Assembly: GCA_006226895.1 (NCBI GenBank) | Contig: SBFN01000103.1 | Coordinates: forward strand, 1-6,356 | Direction of reading: 5' to 3' | DNA length: 6,356 nucleotides | Source of the DNA: Deltaproteobacteria bacterium | Lineage (GTDB): Bacteria > Desulfobacterota > Desulfuromonadia > Desulfuromonadales > BM103 | Shown here: piece after piece, positions 6,343 through 6,356 of the stretch | How positions within the stretch are numbered: position 1 is the stretch's first letter | Layout: each line of letters opens with the position of its first letter | Position numbers and translations under genes: made by a program | The notes under the pieces: model-generated | Seen by the model: only the letters and a program-made list of their open reading frames with translations | Told to the model about the DNA's origin: nothing | Databases searched by the model: none

Positions 6343-6356
6343 GTGTCATCACCGAA

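Larger units (their letters stand above)
5948..6349. mobile_element. MITE-like inverted-repeat element with flanking 7-bp direct repeat
   Basis: The element (5955-6342, 388 bp) is bounded on both sides by the direct repeat GTGTCAT (5948-5954 and 6343-6349). Exactly 13 bases inside each copy the two ends become inverted copies of one another. TAACGCAA and the following bases match at 35 of 42 positions without gaps, including the 16-bp perfect match GGCAAGACGCAAAGGG. Looser inverted matches continue inward: ACGTGGA (6035-6041 with 6209-6215) and GRCCTCAC (6055-6062 with 6171-6178). No open reading frame resembles a transposase. Strings such as GCGTCTCTGCGTGAG and CTTTGCGTCTTGCC resemble intergenic repeats I recall from many bacterial genomes. 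Read as a mobile element it would be non-autonomous, with the direct repeat as target duplication. The outer 13 bases, however, do not match each other, so two independent repeat copies in inverted orientation is an alternative. Confidence 0.5.

Overview
The window carries a one-directional cluster of housekeeping genes, all on the minus strand. In transcription order they are a 121-residue protein of unknown function, a Maf-family nucleotide pyrophosphatase of the YceF type, dnaE (catalytic alpha subunit of DNA polymerase III) and accA (carboxyltransferase alpha subunit of acetyl-CoA carboxylase). A clear intrinsic terminator at the very start of the window closes the unit after accA.

The DnaE and AccA sequences and the dnaE-accA adjacency suggest a deltaproteobacterium close to Desulfuromonadales (Geobacter, Pelobacter, Desulfuromonas). 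This is judged from remembered family resemblance, not from a search. The dnaE-accA linkage also occurs in other Proteobacteria, so it does not fix the taxon by itself.

Layout: 1-37 terminator; 69-1022 accA; 1023-1103 an 81-base spacer with two near-identical 14-mers and a small hairpin; 1104-4601 dnaE; 4602-4851 a 250-base spacer with a short hairpin just after maf; 4852-5433 maf; 5497-5862 the unknown gene, with a very strong ribosome binding site and a 12-bp palindrome over its start codon; 5863-6356 a gene-free stretch. Most of that last stretch is a roughly 390-bp imperfect inverted repeat whose arms match without gaps over 42 bases, flanked by a 7-bp direct repeat. It looks like a small non-autonomous mobile element or a pair of inverted intergenic repeats.

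Functionally the genes combine chromosome replication (dnaE), the first committed step of fatty-acid synthesis (accA) and nucleotide-pool housecleaning (maf), a grouping that fits growth-linked expression. The genes are ordinary. The parts worth a second look are the inverted-repeat element at the right end, the unknown 121-residue protein, and the apparently intact metal site in the PHP domain of DnaE. I did not find a previously undescribed multi-gene system here.
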